In this document: positions 52,215 to 60,070 of the stretch, one piece after another
How positions within the stretch are numbered: the stretch's first letter is position 1
Layout of the letters: the number at the start of each line of letters is the position of its first letter
Assembly (NCBI GenBank): GCA_016704565.1
Contig: JADIZV010000004.1
Location: forward strand, 806,001-870,000
DNA from: Candidatus Phosphoribacter baldrii
GTDB lineage: Bacteria; Actinomycetota; Actinomycetes; Actinomycetales; Dermatophilaceae
Direction of reading: 5' to 3'
DNA length: 64,000 nucleotides
The notes under the pieces: generated by a model
Database searches by the model: none
Told to the model about the DNA's origin: nothing
Seen by the model: the letters and a program-made list of their open reading frames with translations, nothing else
Program-made: the position numbers and the translations under genes

Positions 52215-53534
52215 GTGAACGTCACCGTTGTCGGGCTCGGCAAGATCGGACTTCCCCTGGCCGTCCAGTTTGCCCGCTCAGGGATGACAGTCATAGGGGC
52301 CGACACCAATCCGGCGGTCGTTGACCTGGTCAACGCGGGCCAGGAGCCCTTCCCAGGGGAGGCCCACCTTGCCGACTACCTCGCAGAGTGTGTTGCAGCG
52401 GGCACGATGTCGGCGACAACGAACACGGCAGACGCGGTCTCCAGGTCACACGCGGTCGTCGTCGTCGTGCCACTGTTCGTTGACGCCGACGCGCGCCCCG
52501 ACTTTGGGTGGATGGACAGCGCCACCGAGGCCATCGGTCGCGGGTTGCGCTCCGCGAACCAAACGCTGGTCTGCTACGAGACGACCCTGCCGGTGGGGAC
52601 CACTCGGACCCGGTGGAAGCCGATGCTCGAAAAGGTCTCCGGTCTGGTGGAAGGTGTGGACTTCGACCTGGTGTTCTCTCCGGAGCGGGTTCTCACCGGC
52701 CGGGTCTTCGCAGACCTGCGACGATACCCCAAGCTCGTCGGGGGCCTGGGAGAACGTGGAGCCCACCGAGCCGTCTCGTTTTACGAACAAGCGTTGCAGT
52801 TCGACGAGCGGACAGATCTTCCTCGAGCCAACGGCGTGTGGGATTTGGGCAGCGCCGAAGCTGCCGAGATGGCCAAGCTCGCCGAGACCACCTACCGCGA
52901 TGTCAACATCGGACTGGCCAACCAGTTCGCCCGGTTTGCGGCGGCCAACGGGATCGACATCCACAAGGTCATCGAGGCCTCCAACTCCCAGCCCTACTCG
53001 CACCTGCACCAGCCTGGGATGAGCGTTGGGGGGCACTGCATTCCGGTCTATCCGCGGCTCTACCTGTGGAACGACCCGGATGCCACCGTCGTGCGGGCCG
53101 CACGCGCCGCGAATGCCGGTATGCCGGCATACACAGTCGGGCTGGCCGCGGGCGCTGCCGGGGGCGACCTCGCCGGCAAGCGGGTCGTCGTGTTGGGGGC
53201 CGCCTACCGCGGGGGGGCTAAGGAGACTGCCTTCTCGGGTGTCTTTGCCGCCGTCGACGAGCTTGCGGCGCGCGGCGCGGTCGTCATGGTCCATGACCCG
53301 CTGTACACGGACGAGGAGCTGGCCGAGCTTGGCTGGGCTCCCTACCATCTGGGCGAGCCGGTGGACGTGGTCATCGTGCACACCGACCACGCCGAGTATG
53401 CCGCGCTGACTGCCGCGGACTTCCCCGGGCTGACGGTGCTCGTCGACGGGCGAGCAAGGCTCGACCCGGCACGCTTCCCGGGGGTAAGGATGATCGCGGT
53501 CGGGAAGCCCGACCCGGCAGGAAGGCAGGCCTGA
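52215..53534 (+). CDS. UDP-N-acetyl-hexosamine 6-dehydrogenase (WbpA/WecC-like)
   Basis: The 439-aa protein starts at GTG 52215 behind AAGGAG. It has the NAD loop VVGLGKIGLPLAVQFARSG, SPERVLTGRVFADLRRYPKL, the catalytic Cys275 in GMSVGGHCIPVYP, and the C-terminal UDP-binding domain (VVVLGAAYRGGAKETAFSG). It oxidises C6 of UDP-GlcNAc or UDP-ManNAc to the uronic acid. With the next three genes it matches WbpA in the WbpA-D-E-B pathway. DNA at 53119-53132 is a 14-bp palindrome of the GTATGCC motif within the coding region. Confidence 0.9.
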   Translation: MNVTVVGLGKIGLPLAVQFARSGMTVIGADTNPAVVDLVNAGQEPFPGEAHLADYLAECVAAGTMSATTNTADAVSRSHAVVVVVPLFVDADARPDFGWMDSATEAIGRGLRSANQTLVCYETTLPVGTTRTRWKPMLEKVSGLVEGVDFDLVFSPERVLTGRVFADLRRYPKLVGGLGERGAHRAVSFYEQALQFDERTDLPRANGVWDLGSAEAAEMAKLAETTYRDVNIGLANQFARFAAANGIDIHKVIEASNSQPYSHLHQPGMSVGGHCIPVYPRLYLWNDPDATVVRAARAANAGMPAYTVGLAAGAAGGDLAGKRVVVLGAAYRGGAKETAFSGVFAAVDELAARGAVVMVHDPLYTDEELAELGWAPYHLGEPVDVVIVHTDHAEYAALTAADFPGLTVLVDGRARLDPARFPGVRMIAVGKPDPAGRQA

Positions 53535-53535
53535 G

Positions 53536-54132
53536 ATGGGCGTGCGGATCGCGGCGAGCGCGGATGTGTCTCCGGAGGCGTCAATTGGAGAAGGATCGGC
53601 GATCTGGCACCTGGCTCAAGTCCGGGAGCAGGCAGTGCTCGGCAGCAATTGCATCGTCGGTCGAGGTGCCTACGTCGGCACGGGCGTCGTCATGGGCGAC
53701 AACTGCAAGCTGCAAAACTACGCCCTGGTCTATGAGCCGGCCCGCCTGGGGCATGGCGTCTTCGTGGGGCCAGCGGTGTGCTTTACCAATGACCACTTCC
53801 CCCGGTCGGTCACCCCCGATGGCCAGCTCAAACGTGGCGACGACTGGGAGGCGGTCGGAGTGACCTGCTTGGACGGGGCCTCGATCGGTGCCCGCTCCGT
53901 GTGTGTGGCACCGGTCACGATCGGGCGTTGGGCGCTGGTCGCCGCGGGGTCGGTCGTCGTCAAGGACGTGCCTGACTTCGCGCTGGTCGCGGGAGTCCCC
54001 GCCCGCCGGATCGGGTGGGTCGGCAGGGCCGGGGTGCCCCTGAGCGACGGCGGCGACGGACAGTGGATCTGCCCCGAGACGGGGACGGCATACATCGAAA
54101 ACGACGGGACCCTGACGGAGGCAACCCCATGA
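53536..54132 (+). CDS. WbpD-like N-acetyltransferase (left-handed beta-helix)
   Basis: The 198-aa product matches WbpD/WlbB, the enzyme acetylating UDP-2-acetamido-3-amino-2,3-dideoxy-glucuronic acid: ASIGEGSAIWHLAQVREQAV, GRGAYVGTGVVMGDNCKLQN, FVGPAVCFTNDHFPRS (the family FTND motif with His), and TIGRWALVAAGSVVVKDVPD. It begins 1 bp after the dehydrogenase stop and overlaps the aminotransferase start (ATGA). Confidence 0.88.
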   Translation: MGVRIAASADVSPEASIGEGSAIWHLAQVREQAVLGSNCIVGRGAYVGTGVVMGDNCKLQNYALVYEPARLGHGVFVGPAVCFTNDHFPRSVTPDGQLKRGDDWEAVGVTCLDGASIGARSVCVAPVTIGRWALVAAGSVVVKDVPDFALVAGVPARRIGWVGRAGVPLSDGGDGQWICPETGTAYIENDGTLTEATP

Positions 54133-55217
54133 CTGACTTCATCCCCCCAGCCAAGCCGATTGTCGGCGAGGACGAGATCGCGGCGGTGACGCGGGTGATT
54201 CGTTCCGGGATGCTCGCGCAGGGCCCGGAAGTCAAGGCCTTCGAGGAGGAGTTCTCGGCGCACTTCGGGCTGGGGCGTGCGTGCGTCGCGGTCAACTCCG
54301 GGACCTCGGGCCTGCACTTGGGTCTGCTCTCCAGTGGCGTCGGGGCCGGTGACGAGGTCATCGTGCCGTCGTTCACCTTCGCCGCCACGGCCAACTCGGT
54401 CGCCCTCACCGGAGCGACGCCGGTCTTTGCGGACATCGAGCCCGACACGTTCTGCCTCGACGCCGCGTCCGTCGAGGCGGCGATCACCGAGCGGACGGTC
54501 GGGATCATGCCGGTTCACCTCTACGGCCACCCCGCCAGCATGGGCCCGCTTCGGGAGCTCGCCGACCGCCACGGGCTCAAGCTTTTCGAGGATGCCGCCC
54601 AAGCCCACGGCGCGTCGCTGGACGGAACCCCGGTCGGTGCGTTCGGCCAGTTCGCGATGTTCTCGCTCTACCCGACCAAGAACATGACCTCTGGTGAGGG
54701 CGGCATGGTCTCGGTCGCCGACTCGCAGACCGAGCGGCTGATGAGGCTCTACCGAAACCAGGGCATGGAGCGGCAGTACGAGAACGAGGTCGTCGGCTTC
54801 AACGCCCGGATGACCGATCTGCATGCGGCCATCGGACGGGTGCAGCTGACCAAGGTCGGTGGGTGGACCACGCAGCGGCAGGCGAACGCGGCATACCTAT
54901 CGGCCCACCTGCAGGGTGTCACCCCGCCGCCCGTTCGCCCGGGCGCGACGCACGTTTACCACCAGTACACCGTTCGCGTTCCCGAGGACCGGGACGGGTT
55001 GGCCAAGGCCCTGCGCGAGGAGTATGCCGTCGGGTCGGGGATGTTTTATCCCGTTCCCAACCACCGGTTGGCCCCGTTCGGGCACGACTTCGACCTGCCT
55101 GAGACGGAGATCGCGGCTCGGGAGTGCCTTTCGCTGCCGGTCCACCCGTCGTTGTCGGAGGGTGACCTGGAGCGGATCGTCACGGCGGTCAACACGTTGG
55201 CCCGGGCCGGCGCCTGA
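54129..55217 (+). CDS. WbpE/WlbC-like 3-keto sugar aminotransferase
   Basis: The 362-aa PLP enzyme starts MTDFIPPAKPIVGEDEIAAV. The cofactor lysine is in SLYPTKNMTSGEGG (Lys184), and NSGTSGLHLGLLSSGVGAGD, LFEDAAQAHGAS and GFNARMTDLHAAIG fit the WbpE group that aminates C3 of UDP-3-keto-GlcNAcA using glutamate. It overlaps the genes before (ATGA) and after (TGATG), so the three are translated as a unit. Confidence 0.88.
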   Translation: MTDFIPPAKPIVGEDEIAAVTRVIRSGMLAQGPEVKAFEEEFSAHFGLGRACVAVNSGTSGLHLGLLSSGVGAGDEVIVPSFTFAATANSVALTGATPVFADIEPDTFCLDAASVEAAITERTVGIMPVHLYGHPASMGPLRELADRHGLKLFEDAAQAHGASLDGTPVGAFGQFAMFSLYPTKNMTSGEGGMVSVADSQTERLMRLYRNQGMERQYENEVVGFNARMTDLHAAIGRVQLTKVGGWTTQRQANAAYLSAHLQGVTPPPVRPGATHVYHQYTVRVPEDRDGLAKALREEYAVGSGMFYPVPNHRLAPFGHDFDLPETEIAARECLSLPVHPSLSEGDLERIVTAVNTLARAGA

Positions 55218-56209
55218 TGGCTGCGCTGCGGGCGGGGCTAGTCGGCCTGGGCATGATGGGCCGTCACCATGCTCGGGTGCTGGCGTCCCTTCCCGGCGTC
55301 GAGCTGGTAGCCGTCGCGGATCCCGGCGGCGACGTCCACGGTGCTGCTGCTGGACGCGAGCTGCTGGCCTCGACCGAGGAGCTGATCGCCAAAGGGCTGG
55401 ACTACTGCGTCGTCGCAGCGCCGACAGGGTTGCACGAGGAAGTTGGCCTGCGTTTAGCGGACGCAGGTGTGCACGCGCTCGTTGAGAAGCCCTTGGCTGC
55501 GGATGCAACCGCCGCCCGCCGACTCGCCGACGCCTTCGCTACGCGTGGACTGGTCGGCGCCGTGGGGCATATCGAGCGCTACAACCCCGCACTTCAACGC
55601 GCCCGGGTGCTCCTCGAAGAGGGTCATCTCGGTGCGGTCTTTCAGATCGTCACTCGGCGTCAGGGGCCGTTCCCGGGTCGGATTGCCGACGTCGGCGTGG
55701 TCAAAGACCTGGCTACTCACGACATCGACCTCACCGCGTGGGTGGCTCAGCGGTCCTTCGTGAGCGTCGCTGCTCAGGCGGCATACCGAAGCGGCCGCGC
55801 GCACGAGGACCTTGTTGCGGTCACCGGGCGGCTTGAGGGGGGCACGGTGACCAGCCACTTGGTCAACTGGCTTTCGCCGATGAAAGAGCGGGTAACGATC
55901 ATCACGGGCGAAAAGGGCGCGCTGGTCTGCGACACCCTGAGCGCCGATCTAACCTTCTACGCCAACGGCACGATGGGCTCAAGCTGGGATGAGGTCCGTC
56001 AGTTCCGGGGCGTCACGGAGGGTGACGTAGTCCGCTATGCCATCCCGAAGCCGGAACCGCTGCGAACCGAGCATGAGGCATTCCGTGACGCGGTGCTCGG
56101 TGTGCCCGCTGACATCGTGACGATGGAGCAGGGCGTGCGGATCGTCGAGGTGGCGGAGGCCGTTCTGCAGTCGACGTCCAACGGCGGACAGGTCGTCGCC
56201 CTTGGCTGA
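55217..56209 (+). CDS. WbpB/WlbA-like UDP-GlcNAcA 3-dehydrogenase (Gfo/Idh/MocA)
   Basis: The 330-aa protein starts MAALRAGLVGLGMMGRHHAR. NAD-binding GLGMMG, the VEKPLAAD motif and GHIERYNPALQRARVLLEEG match WbpB/WlbA, which oxidises C3 of UDP-GlcNAcA; characterised members recycle NADH by reducing 2-oxoglutarate to 2-hydroxyglutarate. It closes the Wbp-like operon. Its last 25 bp lie in the 347-bp inverted repeat, and a relic of the same gene end stands next to wzx at 22727-22751. Confidence 0.88.
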   Translation: MAALRAGLVGLGMMGRHHARVLASLPGVELVAVADPGGDVHGAAAGRELLASTEELIAKGLDYCVVAAPTGLHEEVGLRLADAGVHALVEKPLAADATAARRLADAFATRGLVGAVGHIERYNPALQRARVLLEEGHLGAVFQIVTRRQGPFPGRIADVGVVKDLATHDIDLTAWVAQRSFVSVAAQAAYRSGRAHEDLVAVTGRLEGGTVTSHLVNWLSPMKERVTIITGEKGALVCDTLSADLTFYANGTMGSSWDEVRQFRGVTEGDVVRYAIPKPEPLRTEHEAFRDAVLGVPADIVTMEQGVRIVEVAEAVLQSTSNGGQVVALG

Positions 56210-56531
56210 CGAGGTCAGGGCTGCGGGGCGGGAGCAGACCTGTGCTCCACTGCCGCCGCCCACCGCGACAGCCCCCAGGACAGGACGTAGGCCACGGCGC
56301 TGGCCAACGAGGAGGTCCACACCGTTGCGACGACACCGACCTCGAAGTGGACACACGCGAGTAGCGAGCCGACCACGAGGGTGAATCGACCGGCGTCCCA
56401 GGCTATCTGGAGGCGGGCATGCCCCAGGACGATCAGCGTCTGGGAGACAGGGGCCGCAACCAATTGGGCGGCGAGGTTGATCGACAGCGCCGCCGCCATG
56501 CTCCCCGCGACTCCCCAACGCTCACCGAAGA
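56185..56531 (-). repeat. Right copy of the 347-bp inverted repeat
   Basis: The segment is the inverted counterpart of 22405-22751. Here the oxidoreductase end is native and the wzx tail is the relic. The shared part stops abruptly at 56531, next to an ISL3-like terminus (GACTTGCGCCACTTT). Confidence 0.9.
56215..56531 (-). pseudogene. 3' fragment of wzx
   Basis: Bases 56215-56531 encode the last ~105 codons of the Wzx protein at 21354-22721 (SINLAAQLVAAPVSQTLIVL, TLVVGSLLACVHFEVGVVAT, SRWAAAVEHRSAPAPQP), differing by eye at one residue (Ile for Leu in HARLQIAW). The 5' part is absent; an IS terminus follows. It is a rearrangement relic, not an expressed gene. Confidence 0.9.
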
Positions 56532-56670
56532 CCTGACTTGCGCCACTTTCGGCGATTCGGCGTGATCGGTGGGTGTTTGTGCTGGTCAGGGGCCTGTGGG
56601 GGGTCTGCCCAGGGTCTGGTTGACACCGAGCTTGTGAGGACTGTCAGTCCCCGCAGGAAGGATGCTGACC

Positions 56671-56955
56671 ATGCCTAAAGCGTTTCCCAAGGAGTTCCGC
56701 GACGATGTGGTCGCGGTGGCACGTAAGGCCGAGGCGTCGGTGGCGCAGGTGGCCAAGGACTTCGGGATCTCCGAGTCCTGCCTGCACCGCTGGCTAGCCC
56801 TGGCTGACATCGAGGACGGCAAACGTCCTGGAGCCACGAAGGAGGAGTCGGAAGCGTTGCGGGAGCTGAAGAAGCGCAACCGGCTGCTGGAGCAGGAGAA
56901 CGAGGTTCTGCGCCGCGCCGCGGCGTACCTGGCCCGGGACGTGCTCCCAAAATGA
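56671..56955 (+). CDS. IS3-family transposase OrfA (right copy)
   Basis: The protein is the same 94 aa as the left copy (24512-24796): helix-turn-helix plus leucine-zipper tail. The ATG at 56671 lies nine bases after AGGAAGG. The CCCAAAA heptamer at 56946-56952 precedes the overlap with orfB. Confidence 0.92.
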   Translation: MPKAFPKEFRDDVVAVARKAEASVAQVAKDFGISESCLHRWLALADIEDGKRPGATKEESEALRELKKRNRLLEQENEVLRRAAAYLARDVLPK

Positions 56956-57839
56956 CCTACCCCCTCATCACTGACCTGGCCGCTGAGGGGGCCACGATCC
57001 GGGTGCCCGTGATCGTCTCGTGCCGGGTCCTGGGGGTCTCCCGACAGGCGTACTACAAGTGGCGGGCTGACCCGGTCAGCCAACGTGATTGGGACGACGC
57101 CCACCTGATCGAGGCGGCCCGACAGGTGCACGCCGACGACCCGGAGTTCGGCTACCGGCTGATCAGCGACGAACTGGCCGACGCCGGCCACGAGGCGTCG
57201 GAGAACCGGGTGTGGCGGCTGTGCTCGTTGGCCGGGATCTTCTCGGTGCTGTCCCCCAAACGTCGGGGCGGCAAGCGTCCCGGCCCAGCGGTGCACGACG
57301 ATCTGGTCGAACGCGACTTCACCGCCGACCGACCCAACCAGCTGTGGCTGACCGACATCACCGAACACCCCACCGGTGAGGGGAAGCTGTACATGTGCGC
57401 AGTCAAGGACGTCTACTCCGGGCGGATCGTCGGTTACAGCATCGACTCACGGATGAAAGCGTCGCTGGCGGTGGCCGCCCTGCGCAACGCGATCGACCGG
57501 CGCGGCGGCCCCGGCGTGGTCGCCGGGTGCATTGTGCACAGCGACCGTGGGAGTCAATTCCGGTCTCGGAAGTACACCCGCGCCCTGACCGAGGCTGGGC
57601 TGGTCGGTTCCATGGGCCGGGTGGCCTCAAGCGCTGACAACGCGGCCATGGAAAGCTGGTTTGCGTTGCTGCAGAAGAACGTCCTGAACCGACGACGGTG
57701 GGCCACCCGCGTCCAGCTGCGTCTGGCAATCGTCACCTGGACCGAACGCACCTACCACCGCCGACGTCGGCAACGCGGCCTGGGTCGCCTGACCCCCGTC
57801 GAGTTTGAGACCATCTACCAGACCGCCCCAGCGGCCTGA
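56952..57839 (+). CDS. IS3-family transposase OrfB (right copy)
   Basis: The 295-aa DDE protein is identical to that of 23628-24515 (catalytic residues in WLTDITEHP, VHSDRGSQF, NAAMESWF). It is probably made as an OrfAB fusion by -1 slippage at CCCAAAA. Confidence 0.93.
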   Translation: MTYPLITDLAAEGATIRVPVIVSCRVLGVSRQAYYKWRADPVSQRDWDDAHLIEAARQVHADDPEFGYRLISDELADAGHEASENRVWRLCSLAGIFSVLSPKRRGGKRPGPAVHDDLVERDFTADRPNQLWLTDITEHPTGEGKLYMCAVKDVYSGRIVGYSIDSRMKASLAVAALRNAIDRRGGPGVVAGCIVHSDRGSQFRSRKYTRALTEAGLVGSMGRVASSADNAAMESWFALLQKNVLNRRRWATRVQLRLAIVTWTERTYHRRRRQRGLGRLTPVEFETIYQTAPAA

Positions 57840-57889
57840 CGCAACACCACACCAAGACTGTCAACCAGACCCTGGGCAGACCCATACGC

Positions 57890-58170
57890 CGACAACCGGT
57901 GTGAGCGGGATGCCGGAGATGGACGTTGACCGGCTCGAACGGCTGCTCGGGACCTTGTCGTGGACCCGAACCGGTGTCGTGGACGGTCGACGAGTGATCG
58001 CCCTGGACGGCAAGAGCGTGCGCGGCGCGAAGCGCGGCGTCGGGAGCCTGCACCTGGTCGCGGCGTCGACCACGACACGGGAACCGTTCTCGGCCGGCTG
58101 CGGTCACCGCCAAGAGCAACGAGATCCCTTGCGTGCGTGACCTTGAGTTTCGTCATCGTGTGCCGGCGGG
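57890..58170 (+). pseudogene. ISAs1-family transposase remnant with a DUF3024-like leader
   Basis: Codons from ~57910 read MPEMDVDRLERLLGTLSW and then VIALDGKSVRGAKRGVGSLH, with LVAAS after it, the ISAs1 catalytic-core block (DGK-x-x-RG). A deletion joins this to TAKSNEIPCVRDL in another frame. The first ~30 bp (CCGGTGTGAGCGGGATGCCG and on) also open the DUF3024 gene at 61775, so the remnant is chimeric or both share an insertion leader. Confidence 0.6.
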
Positions 58171-58261
58171 CCAGGACGGTGCTTTCTTCGAACGCTTCTT
58201 CCCGAACACGCTCCCCCACGCGTCGCCCGAACACAGGCTCCACGCGGTGCGGTCGCACATG

Positions 58262-58528
58262 TCCTGCCCGGGGCATCCTGGGCGGCCAGCTCACGGACGA
58301 GCGGGTAGATCATTTTCCCCGCAGGTGCGCCTGCGACAGGTACGCCGCTGCGCGGCGTAATACCTCGTTCTCTTGCTCGAGCAACCGGATCCGGCGCTTG
58401 GCCTCGCGCAACTCACCGGGCTCGCTCAAGGCAGCGGCGGCCTTTCTCCCGTCCTGCCGGTCAGCGACCGCGATCCAGTTCGTCAGACACGACTCCGAGA
58501 TCCCGAAATCCGCGGCGATCTGCTTCAA
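58262..58528 (-). pseudogene. Second IS3-family element: OrfA and first codons of OrfB
   Basis: The minus strand reads MKQIAADFGISESCLTNWIA, RIRLLEQENEVLRRAAAYLS (OrfA, N-terminus missing), then the overlapping MIYPLVRELAAQDAP of OrfB before the sequence diverges. It is related to, but distinct from, the complete IS3 copies in this window. Both ends are truncated. Confidence 0.72.
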
Positions 58529-58602
58529 CGTCGTCCCGTCGCAGTCCCTACCCCGGTGACACGAGTCAGGAGTTGCGCCGAAAAGCCGGTCCGACCGTTC
58601 GA

Positions 58603-58646
58603 ATGCATTTGCCCCCTCAGACCGTGGTCTGAGGGGGCAAATGCAT
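58603..58646 (-). terminator. 21-bp hairpin terminator of the cell-wall-binding gene
   Basis: ATGCATTTGCCCCCTCAGAC plus C (58603-58623) pairs perfectly with 58626-58646, leaving only GT at the tip. It lies ~50 bp past the stop of the gene at 58695-59795 on its strand. It is the longest perfect hairpin I found. Confidence 0.75.
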
Positions 58647-58694
58647 CGTATCAGTATGCGGATAGTCCGCAGCTGAGAACGTAGACGACGGTCG

Positions 58695-59795
58695 TCACCA
58701 GGTCATGAGGGCAGCAAGCTGGTTGCTGACGTTCATGGAAACGGATGCAGTGCCACCGACGACGACGATGTCAGCATGTCCGGCGTAGTAGGAGCCTAGC
58801 GCGGCCTGGGTGTAGCTGTTCAGGCTCGCGTTGTCGGTGAGCAGGAGCGCTCCATCGTGGTTGGAGACCCAACCACCAGCGGACACGGCGTCGGCGAAGC
58901 CCTCACCGCTGACGATGGCAACCTTCTTCGGCGTGTGCTTGTACTTGCCGAAGAGCATCGCGGCCGTCTCGTATCGGTCCTTGCCCGTATTGGTGTCGCG
59001 AATGTCCTCGATGGAGGATCGAGCAGCACCCTCGGCCTGGCCACCCACGGTGTGGATCTCGATGCCATTGGTGTATTGCGGCAAGGTGTCGTACTGCCTC
59101 TTGAGGAACTTGTAGGTGAACTCCATGTTCATCTTGTAGTCCTCGGTGAGCAGGACGACCCCGTCGTTGTCCGCGGCAGCCGCGCCGGCGGCCAGGCCGT
59201 CGGGGAAGTTCATGCCCGTGGCCAAGTAGACGTTGACGGTGCGCTTGTTGACACCTTCGTTGGTGACCTTCTTGACGACCTCAAGGGCGATGTTCTTCGC
59301 GGTCTCGTAACGGTCGACGCCACGCATCCGCGTGGTCTCGAACAACGGCTGAAGCTTAACCTCGGCGACCTCGGTGATGACACCAGTGCCACCCAAGATT
59401 ATTACCTTAGTGAAGCCCTTCGCCTGCGCAGCAGCGACGACCCGCGGGTCGACCGTGTCACCAGGAGCTGTGAGCAGGATCGGTGCGTTATAGACGTCGG
59501 CCAGCGGGCCGCCAGCGAGGGCGTCCGGGAAGTCATCTGAACGAGCAAGGATGAAGGTCTTGCCCCACCTCTTGCTCGAGGCGTTCATCAGCTTGATGGC
59601 GGTGTCCACGCGGTCCGGCCCAGCGACTCGGAAGAGGTGGGCGGTGTTGCTGTAGTTGCTCTGAACCGACGCATTCATCGGGTCATTGTCGTCCCGCATG
59701 GGGCCAGTGTCCGCGATGGCTGACGGCACGACGAGAGCTAGCACGGCAGCGCTAGCGAAAGTAGCGGTCAAGCCGCGACGGAAGGTCTTGCGCAT
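58695..59795 (-). CDS. Secreted protein with three cell-wall-binding repeats (CWB_2)
   Basis: The 366-aa product starts MRKTFRRGLTATFASAAVLA, a signal peptide cleaved after SAIA. Three CWB_2 repeats follow, each with a DR-x-[DE]TA start: FRVAGPDRVDTAIKLMNASS, MRGVDRYETAKNIALEVV and GKDRYETAAMLFGKYK, and each ending in a VVxGGT/ILGGT-like strand. Such triple repeats bind wall-associated polyanionic polymers in Gram-positive bacteria. No enzymatic domain is attached, so it may be a simple surface-layer-like protein. GAGGAG precedes the ATG at 59795. It has lower G+C than its surroundings and is enclosed by IS relics, which suggests acquisition. Confidence 0.85.
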   Translation of the reverse strand: MRKTFRRGLTATFASAAVLALVVPSAIADTGPMRDDNDPMNASVQSNYSNTAHLFRVAGPDRVDTAIKLMNASSKRWGKTFILARSDDFPDALAGGPLADVYNAPILLTAPGDTVDPRVVAAAQAKGFTKVIILGGTGVITEVAEVKLQPLFETTRMRGVDRYETAKNIALEVVKKVTNEGVNKRTVNVYLATGMNFPDGLAAGAAAADNDGVVLLTEDYKMNMEFTYKFLKRQYDTLPQYTNGIEIHTVGGQAEGAARSSIEDIRDTNTGKDRYETAAMLFGKYKHTPKKVAIVSGEGFADAVSAGGWVSNHDGALLLTDNASLNSYTQAALGSYYAGHADIVVVGGTASVSMNVSNQLAALMTW

Positions 59796-60070
59796 GTGGT
59801 GACTCCTCAGACTTGTCTGCGATGAGATCCAGGGGAAGGCAGTCGGAGGAGGTTTGCCCCCCACACCAGGCCCTGAACGGAGTGGATTGGAATCCACAAC
59901 CGGCAACGTTAGCGTATCGCAAGGCGAAGTCAAAGCAATGGTGCGACGAGACTCACGTGAGCGGTCCGGGACGGTCAGCGCTTGCCTCACCTGAGGATGT
60001 CCGCGTAGCGCATAGTTCGGTCCGGTGAGCTAGGGATCCACTGAACCGCCCCGGCGAGTCCGGAGACTTT

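Larger units (their letters stand above)
56601..57883 (+). mobile_element. IS3-family insertion sequence, right copy
   Basis: The 1283-bp element is inverted relative to 23584-24866, with the same termini (GGGTCTGCCCAGGGTCTGG) and predicted proteins identical in both orfs. Flanks are an ISL3-like end (left) and an ISAs1/DUF3024 relic (right), with no target duplication. The pair can recombine and invert the 32-33 kb between them. Confidence 0.92.

Noticed and set aside
23584..57883. Composite transposon made of the two IS3 copies
   Set aside because: The 32 kb between them includes core genes (sucCD, pcrA) in normal local order and no target duplication flanks the pair; an inversion explains the data better.
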